This document shows positions 43,242 through 52,068 of a stretch of DNA of 64,000 nucleotides, piece after piece; position 1 is the stretch's first letter; every line of letters begins with the position of its first letter. Below the pieces are notes generated by a model, which did not search any database, had not been told where the DNA came from, and saw nothing but the letters and a program-made list of their open reading frames with translations. A program made the position numbers and the translations under genes. This DNA is from an uncultured Bacteroidales bacterium (lineage in GTDB: Bacteria > Bacteroidota > Bacteroidia > Bacteroidales > Muribaculaceae): positions 62,001-126,000 of the forward strand of contig CALZTY010000001.1 of NCBI GenBank assembly GCA_945829225.1, in the 5' to 3' direction.

Positions 43242-43484
43242 GTGGAAGAAAAAAGCGACATACAAGCACAAATTGAGGCACTGGATGCGGTGATTGCTCG
43301 TGAGGCGACAGCCGAGGCTTACTATCAGCGTGGTCGCCTCCACTGGCGGGCGGGCAATCGTGGCGCCGCCATAAGCGATTACAACCGCGCCGTGGCGCTC
43401 GACCCGGACTCGCCGGCTGCCGAAGCACTCAAACTGTGCAACGAGATTATGGACTTCTACAACACCGACTTGTACAATCCTTAA
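43242..43484 (+). CDS. Small TPR protein
   Basis: Protein of 80 residues if begun at the GTG at 43242 (MEEKSDIQAQIEALD). The track start TTG at 43200 overlaps the promoter. One clear TPR is seen, AEAYYQRGRLHWRAGNRGAA followed by ISDYNRAVALDPDSPAA, with a helix after it. No signal peptide, so cytoplasmic. The role is unknown; the fold suggests protein-protein contact. The last four bases (TTAA) are shared with the convergent GT4 gene's stop codon. Confidence 0.75.
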   Translation: MEEKSDIQAQIEALDAVIAREATAEAYYQRGRLHWRAGNRGAAISDYNRAVALDPDSPAAEALKLCNEIMDFYNTDLYNP

Positions 43485-44641
43485 TCCTTCAACAACTCCA
43501 GGAACGACTCCATGTCGTTGATGCAGGTGTCGTCGCCCGAGCAGCGTGGCAGGTCCTTGGCGATGACTATGGCATCGGCAATCGCCTCGGGGGTGAAGTC
43601 CTCGGCTATGACGGCATTGGGACGCGACATCAATTGCTCGCGCGCGCCGGTGAAGTCGGTAGCCACGATGGGTGCCTCGAATATCTTCGCCTCGGCGATG
43701 GTGATGCAGTAGCCCTCGTGGAGCGATGGCTGCAGATACAGGTCGGCTTGAGCCATATAGGGGTAGGGGTTGATCTGCGAGCCGTAGAAGCGCACCATAT
43801 CATCGATGCCCGACTCCACCGCCTGGCGGCGACAGTCGTACTCGGTGCGTCCGCCACCCACGATATGCAACACTGCCGTGATGCCCATCGCACGCAGGCG
43901 TGCAATGGCGGCAATTGCCAGTGAGTGACCCTTCTCGGGGTTGAGTCGTCCCACGGTGACGATGTTGAGGGCACCCTCGACGCGTCGGAATGTGCTGGGA
44001 CGCAAGGCATCTTGCTTGACCACCTCGGGCGAGATGATGTTGCGGAAGGTCACCGTCTTGTCGGTGAGTTCGGGGAAGCGCTCGTTGAAGATACGGCGCC
44101 CGGTCTCCGAGACTATAAAGATGCGGTCGGCACTTGCCATAGTGTCCTTGATGGCTCGCGAGGAGTTGAAGCACTTGGACACGTCAAAGTGTATCCACAT
44201 GGCGCGGCGGCGAGCCTTGATGTGGTGGCTCACATAATAGTCGAGATACTCGTGAGGCGAGGCATAGTTGACGGCGAGGTCAAATTCCATGCCCAGGGCG
44301 TCGTCGTTGCGCAACAAGTAGTGCGAGATAATCGACTTGTCGCCCTTGAGTTTGGACCGTACCCATGCGATAAAGCGCGGTATGGCACCGGCACGCAGGC
44401 GCAACAGGTCGTGGATAGTGCGCTTGATAGGATGCTCGATGAACGCGGCATTATTGAACAACGGGTCGATGGTGTGCAGGTGGATCCACTCTGGCAAATA
44501 ACGGATAAAGCCACCCTCGGGTACGAAGAATGCAACGTGTACCTCGAGGTCGTCGTGGGGTAGGGCATTGAGCATGCCCAGGAAGGCTTTCTCAACGCCG
44601 CCGACGTTCATGCGATGGAGAGTAAAGAGTATCTTTTTCAT
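43481..44641 (-). CDS. Family 4 glycosyltransferase (GT-B)
   Basis: Glycosyltransferase of 386 residues. N-terminal Rossmann half: LFTLHRMNVGGVEKAFLGML (the GGVE loop). C-terminal half: NIVTVGRLNPEKGHSLAIAA (about 215), HIVGGGRTEYDCRR, and YLQPSLHEGYCITIAEAKIF with the EX7E motif (about 310). It retains a donor nucleotide-sugar site. The start overlaps the flippase stop by 4 bases, so it is the last gene of the polysaccharide assembly series. Confidence 0.9.
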   Translation of the reverse strand: MKKILFTLHRMNVGGVEKAFLGMLNALPHDDLEVHVAFFVPEGGFIRYLPEWIHLHTIDPLFNNAAFIEHPIKRTIHDLLRLRAGAIPRFIAWVRSKLKGDKSIISHYLLRNDDALGMEFDLAVNYASPHEYLDYYVSHHIKARRRAMWIHFDVSKCFNSSRAIKDTMASADRIFIVSETGRRIFNERFPELTDKTVTFRNIISPEVVKQDALRPSTFRRVEGALNIVTVGRLNPEKGHSLAIAAIARLRAMGITAVLHIVGGGRTEYDCRRQAVESGIDDMVRFYGSQINPYPYMAQADLYLQPSLHEGYCITIAEAKIFEAPIVATDFTGAREQLMSRPNAVIAEDFTPEAIADAIVIAKDLPRCSGDDTCINDMESFLELLKD

Positions 44642-46173
44642 TGTACGGGCGTATGTTTCTTGATTTTGAGGCGAACGAGAATTTCATGACGAGTGTCGCT
44701 GTCGATAGCCAATTTCCATGCCAGGGAGCCCATAACTATGGATGATACGGCAGTGACGGTCAACAGGTGGAGCCAAGAGGCGCCGAGACACATTGAGGCG
44801 ATGTAGGCGATGACGGCAGCCGGGGCAACGATAGCCGCCGGGGTGATGACACCCTTGACGAAGAAGCGCCAAGGCGCGTATTGGGGCATCTGTCGCTTGA
44901 GGATGATGCTCACGGTGGCAATGAGGATGAGCATCACGACGATATGGACGGCATATACCACCCAAGGGCGGTGAGTGAGCCATAGCAAGCCCCACATGGA
45001 GGGTATCTCGAGCAGATAAATGATGCCTGTGATGATGCTCATGCGGGCGATGCGTCCGGTGGCATGGATGCCGCAGTTGATGGTGAAGATGACCAACTCG
45101 GCAGCCGCCGCAATGATAGTGAGGCGGCAGAAGGTGGCTGTGTAGGCAGGTACCTCGACCAGCCAGATGCCCAGCAGGAAGTCCATGCAGATGATTGCCG
45201 GCACGGCTATCAGCGACACCATCAACAGCGAGTATTTGGCGCAGTTAGCCATCAGACGTTGCATATATGCGAGGTTCTCGCCGGCATATTGCTGAATAAT
45301 CTGCGGGCGGAATGCCGACAATATAGTGGTGCCGAATTGAGTAATGGCTCCGCTGACGGTGAGGTTGAGACCTACGGCGGCATTGAGAGCCGCGCCACCG
45401 AAGCGGTTGAGAATGTAAGGGATACTCTGCAGGCGCAGGCTGTAGCAGAGGTTGCCGAAGATATCGCTTGCCGAGAAGCCGAGGATGCCCTTGATGACAT
45501 CGCGAGGCACGCGCCCGGAGATGCGACATTCGGCAAACTTGTTGCGTGCGAACAGGATATATGCGAGCATGGTGACAGCCGAGACGGCGAGCATGAGCCA
45601 AGCATACAAGATGAGGGTATCCCACGAGCCGGCTAACGCCAAGGAGAGGGCTACACCCAACTTGAGGATAGTGCTGACGAGGGTGATGACCGCCAAGGCG
45701 TCCATGCGCTCGTGGGCGATAATCGCCGCCATATAAGGCACTTGCACTATGGTGCACATACAGGCGAGGAGCGAGAGTTGGAAGGCATAATTGGCGGCAT
45801 ACATACGCGCCGGGTCGATGACCAAGCGCTCATTGACCAGCCACAAGCCGATAGTCTCGCCGGCGATGAGTACCAACAGGGCTATGCCACAGTGTATGAG
45901 AAAGGAGGCTCCGAAGGTGTTGTGGAGGCGGCTGTCGTTGCCGCGGCCCATCTCGTAGTTGAGGAAGCGTTGAGTGGCACCAGCCATGGTGCCGTTGAGG
46001 AAGGCAAAAATGGTGACGATGCTCCCGACGACATTGTAGATGCCGAAATTGTCAACACCGAGCATCTCCAGGACCACTCGCGAGGTGTAAAGCGAGATGC
46101 CTATGGTGAGCAACATCCTCACATATAGGAAAGCGGAGTTGCGGGCGATGCGTCGGTCGTTGGCAGTTGTCAT
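44638..46173 (-). CDS. Polysaccharide flippase (Wzx/PST, MATE-like fold)
   Basis: Integral membrane protein of 511 residues with about 12-14 predicted hydrophobic segments, first at RNSAFLYVRMLLTIGISLYT. VLEMLGVDNFGIYNVVGSIV and FLNGTMAGATQRFLNYEMGR are typical of Bacteroidota O-antigen/capsule flippases that move lipid-linked repeat units across the inner membrane. The cytoplasmic end is basic (RLKIKKHTP). Neighbouring polymerase, GT4, Wzc and Wza genes support a Wzx/Wzy-dependent pathway. It overlaps both neighbours by 4 bases. Confidence 0.9.
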   Translation of the reverse strand: MTTANDRRIARNSAFLYVRMLLTIGISLYTSRVVLEMLGVDNFGIYNVVGSIVTIFAFLNGTMAGATQRFLNYEMGRGNDSRLHNTFGASFLIHCGIALLVLIAGETIGLWLVNERLVIDPARMYAANYAFQLSLLACMCTIVQVPYMAAIIAHERMDALAVITLVSTILKLGVALSLALAGSWDTLILYAWLMLAVSAVTMLAYILFARNKFAECRISGRVPRDVIKGILGFSASDIFGNLCYSLRLQSIPYILNRFGGAALNAAVGLNLTVSGAITQFGTTILSAFRPQIIQQYAGENLAYMQRLMANCAKYSLLMVSLIAVPAIICMDFLLGIWLVEVPAYTATFCRLTIIAAAAELVIFTINCGIHATGRIARMSIITGIIYLLEIPSMWGLLWLTHRPWVVYAVHIVVMLILIATVSIILKRQMPQYAPWRFFVKGVITPAAIVAPAAVIAYIASMCLGASWLHLLTVTAVSSIVMGSLAWKLAIDSDTRHEILVRLKIKKHTPVQ

Positions 46174-47702
46174 GAGAGGAGGGTAGGTGCCTTTTCACCA
46201 TCGCGAACAGGGGGTAATTCGAAGCCGCCGATATTGCGCTTGTCGTTGAGGACCACGGCGGCAAAAGCCAGACCTACCAAAATCAAAGAGTCCTTACGTA
46301 TTAAGCCCTCCATGCCACTAATGCCTATGATGGCAAACAGACATATTGTGGACAGGAATAGTCCTGAGTGGGGTAACTTCCTTATTGACAGCCACATAAA
46401 TACAAAGAATAAGATGTGGACTATCAAGCCGAGAATGCCTATATCGAGAACAATCTGGAAGGGAACGCTCTCAACGCCGGTAGCGACTTCATCGGCAACC
46501 TCCGGGTTGTTATATAGTTCGTTTTCAATGATATACTTAGTGCTGGTAGTGCGCACACGGTCGAGGAAACCGAGCCCTATCCATTGGCGGTCATACTTGT
46601 ATAGCAATTCGAGTTTAGGAATAATCTGAGCGCCACGTCCGGTGCCCAGTTGAGCGAGTGTTTCCTCATCATTCTCGTCGAAGAAGATGATTTGGTCGAT
46701 TTGCGACTTGATACGCAGTGCACTTGATGTAGTCTCAATACCATCCTCACCATCGGCATTAGTTACAGTCACTTCGCCCATAGTGCCATCAATAAAGTAC
46801 AAGGCAGTCATTGCAACGATGAAGCCAATGGCATAAAACATCAACTGTCGAGCCTTGGCACGACACATGATGAAACCAAGCACAAAGGCAATAGTGAATG
46901 TGAATGTGCGACATACCACCATAGCACCGGCAATCAATGCCCATTGCCACCAGGTGATTTTGAAGATTTTTGCCAGTGGATAAGCGGTAAGCATGAGAAT
47001 ATAGATACCGGGCGGCCAGCGGCGAGGAAATTCAAAACTGAGTATATCGATACGAGGATTGTAGAATACCGAGAAGGCGTCGAAAGTAGCCCAAGAAATG
47101 TCGTATGGGAGGAAGAACATACCACCCATAATTGCACAGTCGATGATATAGTATGCGCAGAAGATGAAAGCGTATACCAGAAGGTGGCGGAAGAATATGC
47201 GTATGTCAAACTCTTGTCCGGAGAAGATGATGAAAGGGACAAAGAGGTATATGATTGACATATAGTTAATGATGCCGGTGAGCTGCACCGAGAATCGTTC
47301 CTCACTCTGCATCACGAAATACAGGATGCCCAGCAGGTATAGCAAGCAAATTGCGAGGGTCTTTTTAATGACGAAATTTTTGCGCAGAATGGTGATGGCT
47401 GCAATGCTGAGCAACATTGGAACGAAGAGCGGATAACCGAAGACGTCAAAGGGGTTGTAGAGCGAGTATCCGCCGAGGAGGATGGTGAGTTGAATGATGA
47501 AGTCGTACTTGTCGTGGCGGAAGCGGTTGAAGAGGATGAGTGGGACAAATAAGTAGCCGAGAGGGAACTTCAACCCGAGCATCGACATGGAGAGCATAAA
47601 CAACAAGGGCCAAGTCCAGTCGCTGCGAGTGAGGGCGAGCGGCTCGAGTGACGACTTTTTTGTGTCGTTGTCGGCGTTGATGCTTAGTGCTTTGTTTATC
47701 AT
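46170..47702 (-). CDS. O-antigen/capsule polymerase (Wzy-like)
   Basis: Integral membrane protein of 510 residues with about 10-12 hydrophobic segments and one large hydrophilic loop (about 310-410, VTNADGEDGIETTSSALRIK, LGTGRGAQIIPKLELLYKYD), the layout of Wzy polymerases. Sequence is poorly conserved in this family, so the call rests on topology and context: it sits between the flippase and Wzc. A strong hairpin precedes it, so its expression may be set apart from wza-wzc. Confidence 0.75.
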   Translation of the reverse strand: MINKALSINADNDTKKSSLEPLALTRSDWTWPLLFMLSMSMLGLKFPLGYLFVPLILFNRFRHDKYDFIIQLTILLGGYSLYNPFDVFGYPLFVPMLLSIAAITILRKNFVIKKTLAICLLYLLGILYFVMQSEERFSVQLTGIINYMSIIYLFVPFIIFSGQEFDIRIFFRHLLVYAFIFCAYYIIDCAIMGGMFFLPYDISWATFDAFSVFYNPRIDILSFEFPRRWPPGIYILMLTAYPLAKIFKITWWQWALIAGAMVVCRTFTFTIAFVLGFIMCRAKARQLMFYAIGFIVAMTALYFIDGTMGEVTVTNADGEDGIETTSSALRIKSQIDQIIFFDENDEETLAQLGTGRGAQIIPKLELLYKYDRQWIGLGFLDRVRTTSTKYIIENELYNNPEVADEVATGVESVPFQIVLDIGILGLIVHILFFVFMWLSIRKLPHSGLFLSTICLFAIIGISGMEGLIRKDSLILVGLAFAAVVLNDKRNIGGFELPPVRDGEKAPTLLS

Positions 47703-47714
47703 GCTCTTACAATA

Positions 47715-47750
47715 CGATAAGCCCGCCGCTTGTGGTGGCAGGGCTTATCG
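47715..47750 (-). terminator. Strong hairpin between wzc and the polymerase gene
   Basis: CGATAAGCCC (47715-47724) and GGGCTTATCG (47741-47750) form a 10-base-pair stem with inner GCC/GGC pairing. No T-run follows on the minus strand, so it is a partial terminator or an mRNA stability element. Confidence 0.5.
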
Positions 47751-47764
47751 CAGAATATCATTGA

Positions 47765-50065
47765 TTAATATGTTTTGTCTCCTTTTTTGTGTTGATAGCC
47801 ATAGGATTTTTTGCTCTTGGTGCCGTTGACGGCAACAGCGAGTTTCTTGAGTCGTCCGCTCTCGTAGATTTCATCGATAGCATCGATGTCGCTTGTAGAT
47901 GTGACGTTTAGACGAGTTACATATATGGTAGCGTCGGCTATGCGGTTGAGTGTGAAAGTATCGCTGACGAGACCCACGGGAGCGCTATCGACGATGATGT
48001 AGTCATAGGACTTGCGAATCTCGGCGAAGAGAGCGTCGACCTTAGCCGAAGCAAGGAGTTCGGCGGGGTTGGGCGGGATGGGACCGGCGAGAATTACGTC
48101 GAGAGCGGGAAGGTCGGCGACGGGCTGTTTATTGATGATATCGTTGAGGTTCACATTACTCTGCGAGAGGTAGTTGGTGAGACCCAAGCCATTGTTGATA
48201 TCGAGGTAAGAGCCAATCTTGGGGGCACGGATATCCATACCGACGAGGAGGACACGCTTGTTGAGCATCGCCAGGGAGGCAGCGAGGTTGATAGAGATGA
48301 AAGTCTTGCCCTCGCCCGAGGAGGATGAGGTGAGGAGGACGACCTTGTCTGTCTCGCCGTTGAGGATGAAGAGCAAGTTGGAGCGCATGAGGCGGAACAA
48401 CTCTGTGGCGGTAGAAGTGTCGGTGGAGCTGACCACGAGTTGCTTGTCGGTGTCGACGGTGCACATTTCGCCGACGATGGGAGCAGAGGTGCGGCGCTCG
48501 ATTTCGGTGCGGGACTCAATGCGGTTGCGGATGAGTTTGAGCAAGTAGAGATATACCGGCGGGAGGCACAGACCGATGAGGAAGAAGATGAATAGGATGA
48601 CCTTAGTGCCGGCGCCGAGGGGCTCCTTGAGGGTGTAAGGAGCGTCAACAATCAAGCCCTTAGGCACGGCGTTGGCAAGGAGCATGGCATTCTCCTCTTG
48701 TTTCTGACGGAGGAAGAGGTAAAGTTCTTGCTTGACTTGCAATTGGCGTTGCATATCGAGGACTATGCGTTCTTGATCGGGAACGTTGCTGAGACGTCCG
48801 TAGTTATTCTCGACTTGACGCTTGAGGTCGCGAACCTGGAGTTGAACGTTGTCGTAGTTCTGGTTTGCGGCAGCGATGATATTAGAGCGCATAGCATCAA
48901 TTCTGGTATTAATCTTGACAACAGTGGGGTTGTCTTCGCTGACGGTGCGGAGGAGGTCTTGACGCTCAACGAGCAGGTTGTTGTACACATTGATTACCTC
49001 GGCGAGAGCATCAGACTCGACGAGGGTAGGAATAATCTCGTAGCGATTGTTGGGGTCTGAGACGAAGTCGCGAGTGATGCGTAGGATTTCGAGGGTGGTC
49101 TGCGCAGCGAGGAGGCTTGCTTCAAGTTGACCACGCTTAGCCATCTGGAACTGCGACTCGGCGCGTACATCGATGATGCCATGGCTTTCCTTGAACTGTT
49201 GGATATCGCTCTCGGCATCGGAGAGGTCAGTGCCGAGGAGAGCGAGTCGTTCGTCGATAAACTCGGCGGTTTTCTGTCCTTGGAGGTTCTTCTCGCGGAT
49301 GCCGCGCTCGTTATATTTGTCGATAATGTCTTGCAACATCATTTCGCCCATCACGGGGTTGGGAGTGTTATATCCCATCTCGATGACGTTGGACTTTTTG
49401 TTGGCGATTTCGACGGATATTTCCGGGGCAATATCCTCAGCAGCAGCGTGGTAACCTGTGACGAGGATGGTCGAAGTGACATCCTTGCCGGGGACGTAGT
49501 AGTCTGTGGTAGCGACGGTAAATTCGCCGAAATTGGTGTTGAAGGTGTGAGGGAGCGAGACGTTCTTGACCTTCTCGATAGTTCCGTATTTGCCTTTAAC
49601 CTTGATATCGGCGAGACCTTCCTCGTTGATGCTTACCTTGAAAGAGACGACCGACTTGAGGGTGTCGACGATGCCTGCGGCAGGAATAACGTCGATGGGA
49701 TAGTCGGGGTAAGAGAGGTCGCTCTTGAGGAATCCGGTCTTGACATAGTGAGTGCGGTTAAGCCCCAAGTCGCGCACGACCTCGCGGTAGAGAGAGTGAG
49801 ACGAGAGGACAAAAATCTCGTCGTCGACATAGCCGGAGGAGCCAAAGAGCCCGCCGAGCCCACCGAGTGAAGCCATGGGGTTGGAGTCTTCCTGTTGGAT
49901 AAGGAGGTTGGCGCGCACGCCGTATTTGGTGCGAGTGACGCGGCAGAAGAGGAGCCCGAGGATAACACAAGCCACCACTGATATCGCGAAAAGATACCAG
50001 TGGGAGATGTATGTTTTGAAGAGACCGCGAAGGTCAATAAGGTCGGAATGAGTACGCTTCGCCAT
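47765..50065 (-). CDS. wzc: Wzc-type polysaccharide co-polymerase with BY-kinase domain
   Basis: Inner-membrane tyrosine autokinase of 766 residues that controls chain length and export. Two membrane helices (about 18-38 and 500-520) bracket a periplasmic Wzz domain with a coiled-coil middle (about 250-440). The cytoplasmic kinase (about 560-750) has Walker A SSSSGEGKTFISINLAASLA, Walker A' LLVGMDIRAPKIG and Walker B IIVDSAPVGLVSD. The C-terminus KSYGYQHKKGDKTY has only three tyrosines, fewer than the long clusters of proteobacterial Wzc. It is encoded 15 bases after wza, its export-channel partner. Confidence 0.92.
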   Translation of the reverse strand: MAKRTHSDLIDLRGLFKTYISHWYLFAISVVACVILGLLFCRVTRTKYGVRANLLIQQEDSNPMASLGGLGGLFGSSGYVDDEIFVLSSHSLYREVVRDLGLNRTHYVKTGFLKSDLSYPDYPIDVIPAAGIVDTLKSVVSFKVSINEEGLADIKVKGKYGTIEKVKNVSLPHTFNTNFGEFTVATTDYYVPGKDVTSTILVTGYHAAAEDIAPEISVEIANKKSNVIEMGYNTPNPVMGEMMLQDIIDKYNERGIREKNLQGQKTAEFIDERLALLGTDLSDAESDIQQFKESHGIIDVRAESQFQMAKRGQLEASLLAAQTTLEILRITRDFVSDPNNRYEIIPTLVESDALAEVINVYNNLLVERQDLLRTVSEDNPTVVKINTRIDAMRSNIIAAANQNYDNVQLQVRDLKRQVENNYGRLSNVPDQERIVLDMQRQLQVKQELYLFLRQKQEENAMLLANAVPKGLIVDAPYTLKEPLGAGTKVILFIFFLIGLCLPPVYLYLLKLIRNRIESRTEIERRTSAPIVGEMCTVDTDKQLVVSSTDTSTATELFRLMRSNLLFILNGETDKVVLLTSSSSGEGKTFISINLAASLAMLNKRVLLVGMDIRAPKIGSYLDINNGLGLTNYLSQSNVNLNDIINKQPVADLPALDVILAGPIPPNPAELLASAKVDALFAEIRKSYDYIIVDSAPVGLVSDTFTLNRIADATIYVTRLNVTSTSDIDAIDEIYESGRLKKLAVAVNGTKSKKSYGYQHKKGDKTY

Positions 50066-50080
50066 TATTATTAGGTAGAT

Positions 50081-50884
50081 TTATTTTACTGTAAGTGCGA
50101 TTACTAAAGAAGCGATAACAGATGCGGCGCTGACGATTGTGGAGATGACAGTCAGTTTGTATGCGTTATCTTGGTTATAGCGAGAGTTTGCTTGACGAAT
50201 TTCGTTGGGAGCGACGTAGATGTAGTCGTTCTGTTGCAGGTAGAAATAAGGCGAGGTGAGTAAGTCGGAGGAGTTGAGGTCGAGGTGAGCGAAGACGCGC
50301 TCGCCGTCGTGTTCGCGGATAATGAGGATGTTAGAGCGCTCGCCATAAGGAGTTAGGTCGCCGGCAGCGCTGAGAGCATCGAGGATGCTGAAGCGGTTGC
50401 GACGCACTTGAATAGTTGACGGACGGCTGACTTCACCGGCAACGACGACTTGGAAGTTGATAAGTTCGACGCGAACGATGGCATCGGAGACATCTTGTCG
50501 GACGATGTTGGTGATGTGCTGCTGTAACTGCTCGGTGGTGAGGCCTTTGGCTTGAATAGTGCCGAGAACGGGGAGGTGTATATTTCCCTCGGTGTCAACG
50601 ATATAGGTCTGTTGACGAGGAGTTGTAGAGATGTCCAATTCCTCGCGAGTAGCGGGGTTGGACAAGGGCACGTTGTAGTGAGCAGTTGCAGCGGGCTTGG
50701 ATGAAGTGATGGTGATGAGCAATTCATCATCAGCCTTGATGGTGGGCATATAGTTAGCCGATTCAATGACACCGGAACTGATGGAGTCGAGGTCGGTGAA
50801 ATAGGGCAACTGAGTCTTTGTCGAGGAGCAGGATGCTAATGTTGCTGCAGCAAAAAAAGCAAGTGCAATCGTCTTAATCTTCAT
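50081..50884 (-). CDS. wza: Wza-type outer-membrane polysaccharide export lipoprotein
   Basis: Forms the outer-membrane channel for polysaccharide with Wzc. I start at MKIKTIALAFFAAATLASC because this gives a clean lipobox (Cys 19); the track adds 15 residues that lack a role. 267 residues follow the export family: poly-export domain (about 45-135, YMPTIKADDELLITITSS, VDTEGNIHLPVLGTIQAKGL). Then SLBB (about 140-220, VAGEVSRPSTIQVRRNRFSI, NDYIYVAPNEIRQANSR), and a C-terminal hydrophobic helix, the membrane-spanning end. First gene of the wza-wzc pair. Confidence 0.9.
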   Translation of the reverse strand: MKIKTIALAFFAAATLASCSSTKTQLPYFTDLDSISSGVIESANYMPTIKADDELLITITSSKPAATAHYNVPLSNPATREELDISTTPRQQTYIVDTEGNIHLPVLGTIQAKGLTTEQLQQHITNIVRQDVSDAIVRVELINFQVVVAGEVSRPSTIQVRRNRFSILDALSAAGDLTPYGERSNILIIREHDGERVFAHLDLNSSDLLTSPYFYLQQNDYIYVAPNEIRQANSRYNQDNAYKLTVISTIVSAASVIASLVIALTVK

Positions 50885-50965
50885 TATATATTGGTGCTTG
50901 TAAAAATTCTTATTTATAGTATAACGCAAGTGACGCTGAAATATTGTGAGAAGTTGAAAAACTTG

Positions 50966-52015
50966 TTATAAACCTAAGGTAAGCGAGGAAAGGAGTTTTG
51001 ATAATTTTAACACTTTGATAATACCGCAAGTTGCTGACACAATAGCGACTGCGATAAAAAAGGAGATAAGAGAAATAGGGATGAAAGCCGGGAGCATAGG
51101 GGTGATAAAAGTGTCGATACCCGGGATATGGAAGATGAGAAAGTAGTGGAGGAGGTAAATTCCGAGGCTGTTACGACCAAGGAAGCACCATATGCGAGCG
51201 AATGAGCCGGGGTTATTGTGAGAGAATTGAGAATCGGACCATGGCTTGATGGCAGCGATGGCAATTATAGCAATCATAGGAGCGGCAATGTATCGACTGA
51301 GGCTAACGATGAGGTAACTGAGTGAGTCGGCATTGGCGATGATAGCGAAGTGACAGGCGAGGATGAGAATTGCAATTGTGATAGCTATATTGCCTGATGT
51401 AAGTCGATTGAAAGAGTCTTGGTGGAGACGCGCAATGGCGCCGATGAAGAATGGGAAGGCATAGCAACCGACATTTGTGAGGCAAAAAGCTCTGTCGAAA
51501 TCGGGGAGTACGTGCCCGGCAGCGAGGAATGCAAAAGCGACGAGGAAAGAGAATGTAACTTGGAGCCAAATGCGATGTAGGCGCATTAAAACACCGCGTA
51601 ATAGCGCGAAGATGAGAATAATCTCAAATAGGACGATTGTGAACCAGTAGCCTTGCTTGGATGTAGAGAACCAGAACCACGAGAGAGAGACGTCTTGATG
51701 ACCGCGTCCCAAGTGGTTGAATGCCAGCATATATAGTGAGCCGACGACGATAGTGGGGATGATTAGTTGGACAAACCGACGTAGAATGTTTGGGCATACA
51801 CACTTCCCACGGTCATCAATCTTGGCAGAGAACCAACCGCTGATGAAGAAGAAGAGCGGCATATGGATCGAAGCGATGATGCAAAAAGGTAGACACTTGT
51901 CCATATTGTCCATACCGAAGAGAATAACATGCCCCATCACTACCAATAGGATAGCGATACCCTTGATGATATCGAAGTGGTGAAGGCGAGTAGAAGGAGT
52001 GTTGGTCATAATCAT
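50966..52015 (-). CDS. Acyltransferase family 3 membrane protein (OafA-like)
   Basis: Membrane O-acyltransferase of about 349 residues, started at MIMTNTPSTRLHHFD (52009 is an equal candidate). About ten hydrophobic segments are visible. The family signature is near the N-terminus: HHFDIIKGIAILLVVMGHVI with the conserved His, followed by MPLFFFISGWFSA. Such enzymes add acetyl groups to surface sugars. It sits upstream of wza on the same strand, so it may decorate the polysaccharide made by the neighbouring genes. A hairpin separates it from serA. Confidence 0.88.
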   Translation of the reverse strand: MIMTNTPSTRLHHFDIIKGIAILLVVMGHVILFGMDNMDKCLPFCIIASIHMPLFFFISGWFSAKIDDRGKCVCPNILRRFVQLIIPTIVVGSLYMLAFNHLGRGHQDVSLSWFWFSTSKQGYWFTIVLFEIILIFALLRGVLMRLHRIWLQVTFSFLVAFAFLAAGHVLPDFDRAFCLTNVGCYAFPFFIGAIARLHQDSFNRLTSGNIAITIAILILACHFAIIANADSLSYLIVSLSRYIAAPMIAIIAIAAIKPWSDSQFSHNNPGSFARIWCFLGRNSLGIYLLHYFLIFHIPGIDTFITPMLPAFIPISLISFFIAVAIVSATCGIIKVLKLSKLLSSLTLGL

Positions 52016-52019
52016 AGAT

Positions 52020-52045
52020 ATGCCCCGGAGGGGAGTCCGGGGCAT
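52020..52045 (-). terminator. Hairpin after serA
   Basis: ATGCCCCGG (52020-52028) pairs with CCGGGGCAT (52037-52045) over an 8-base loop, downstream of serA on the minus strand. There is no U-tract, so termination strength is uncertain. Confidence 0.55.
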
Positions 52046-52068
52046 TGGGTTGAGTTAAAAGATGCTAA

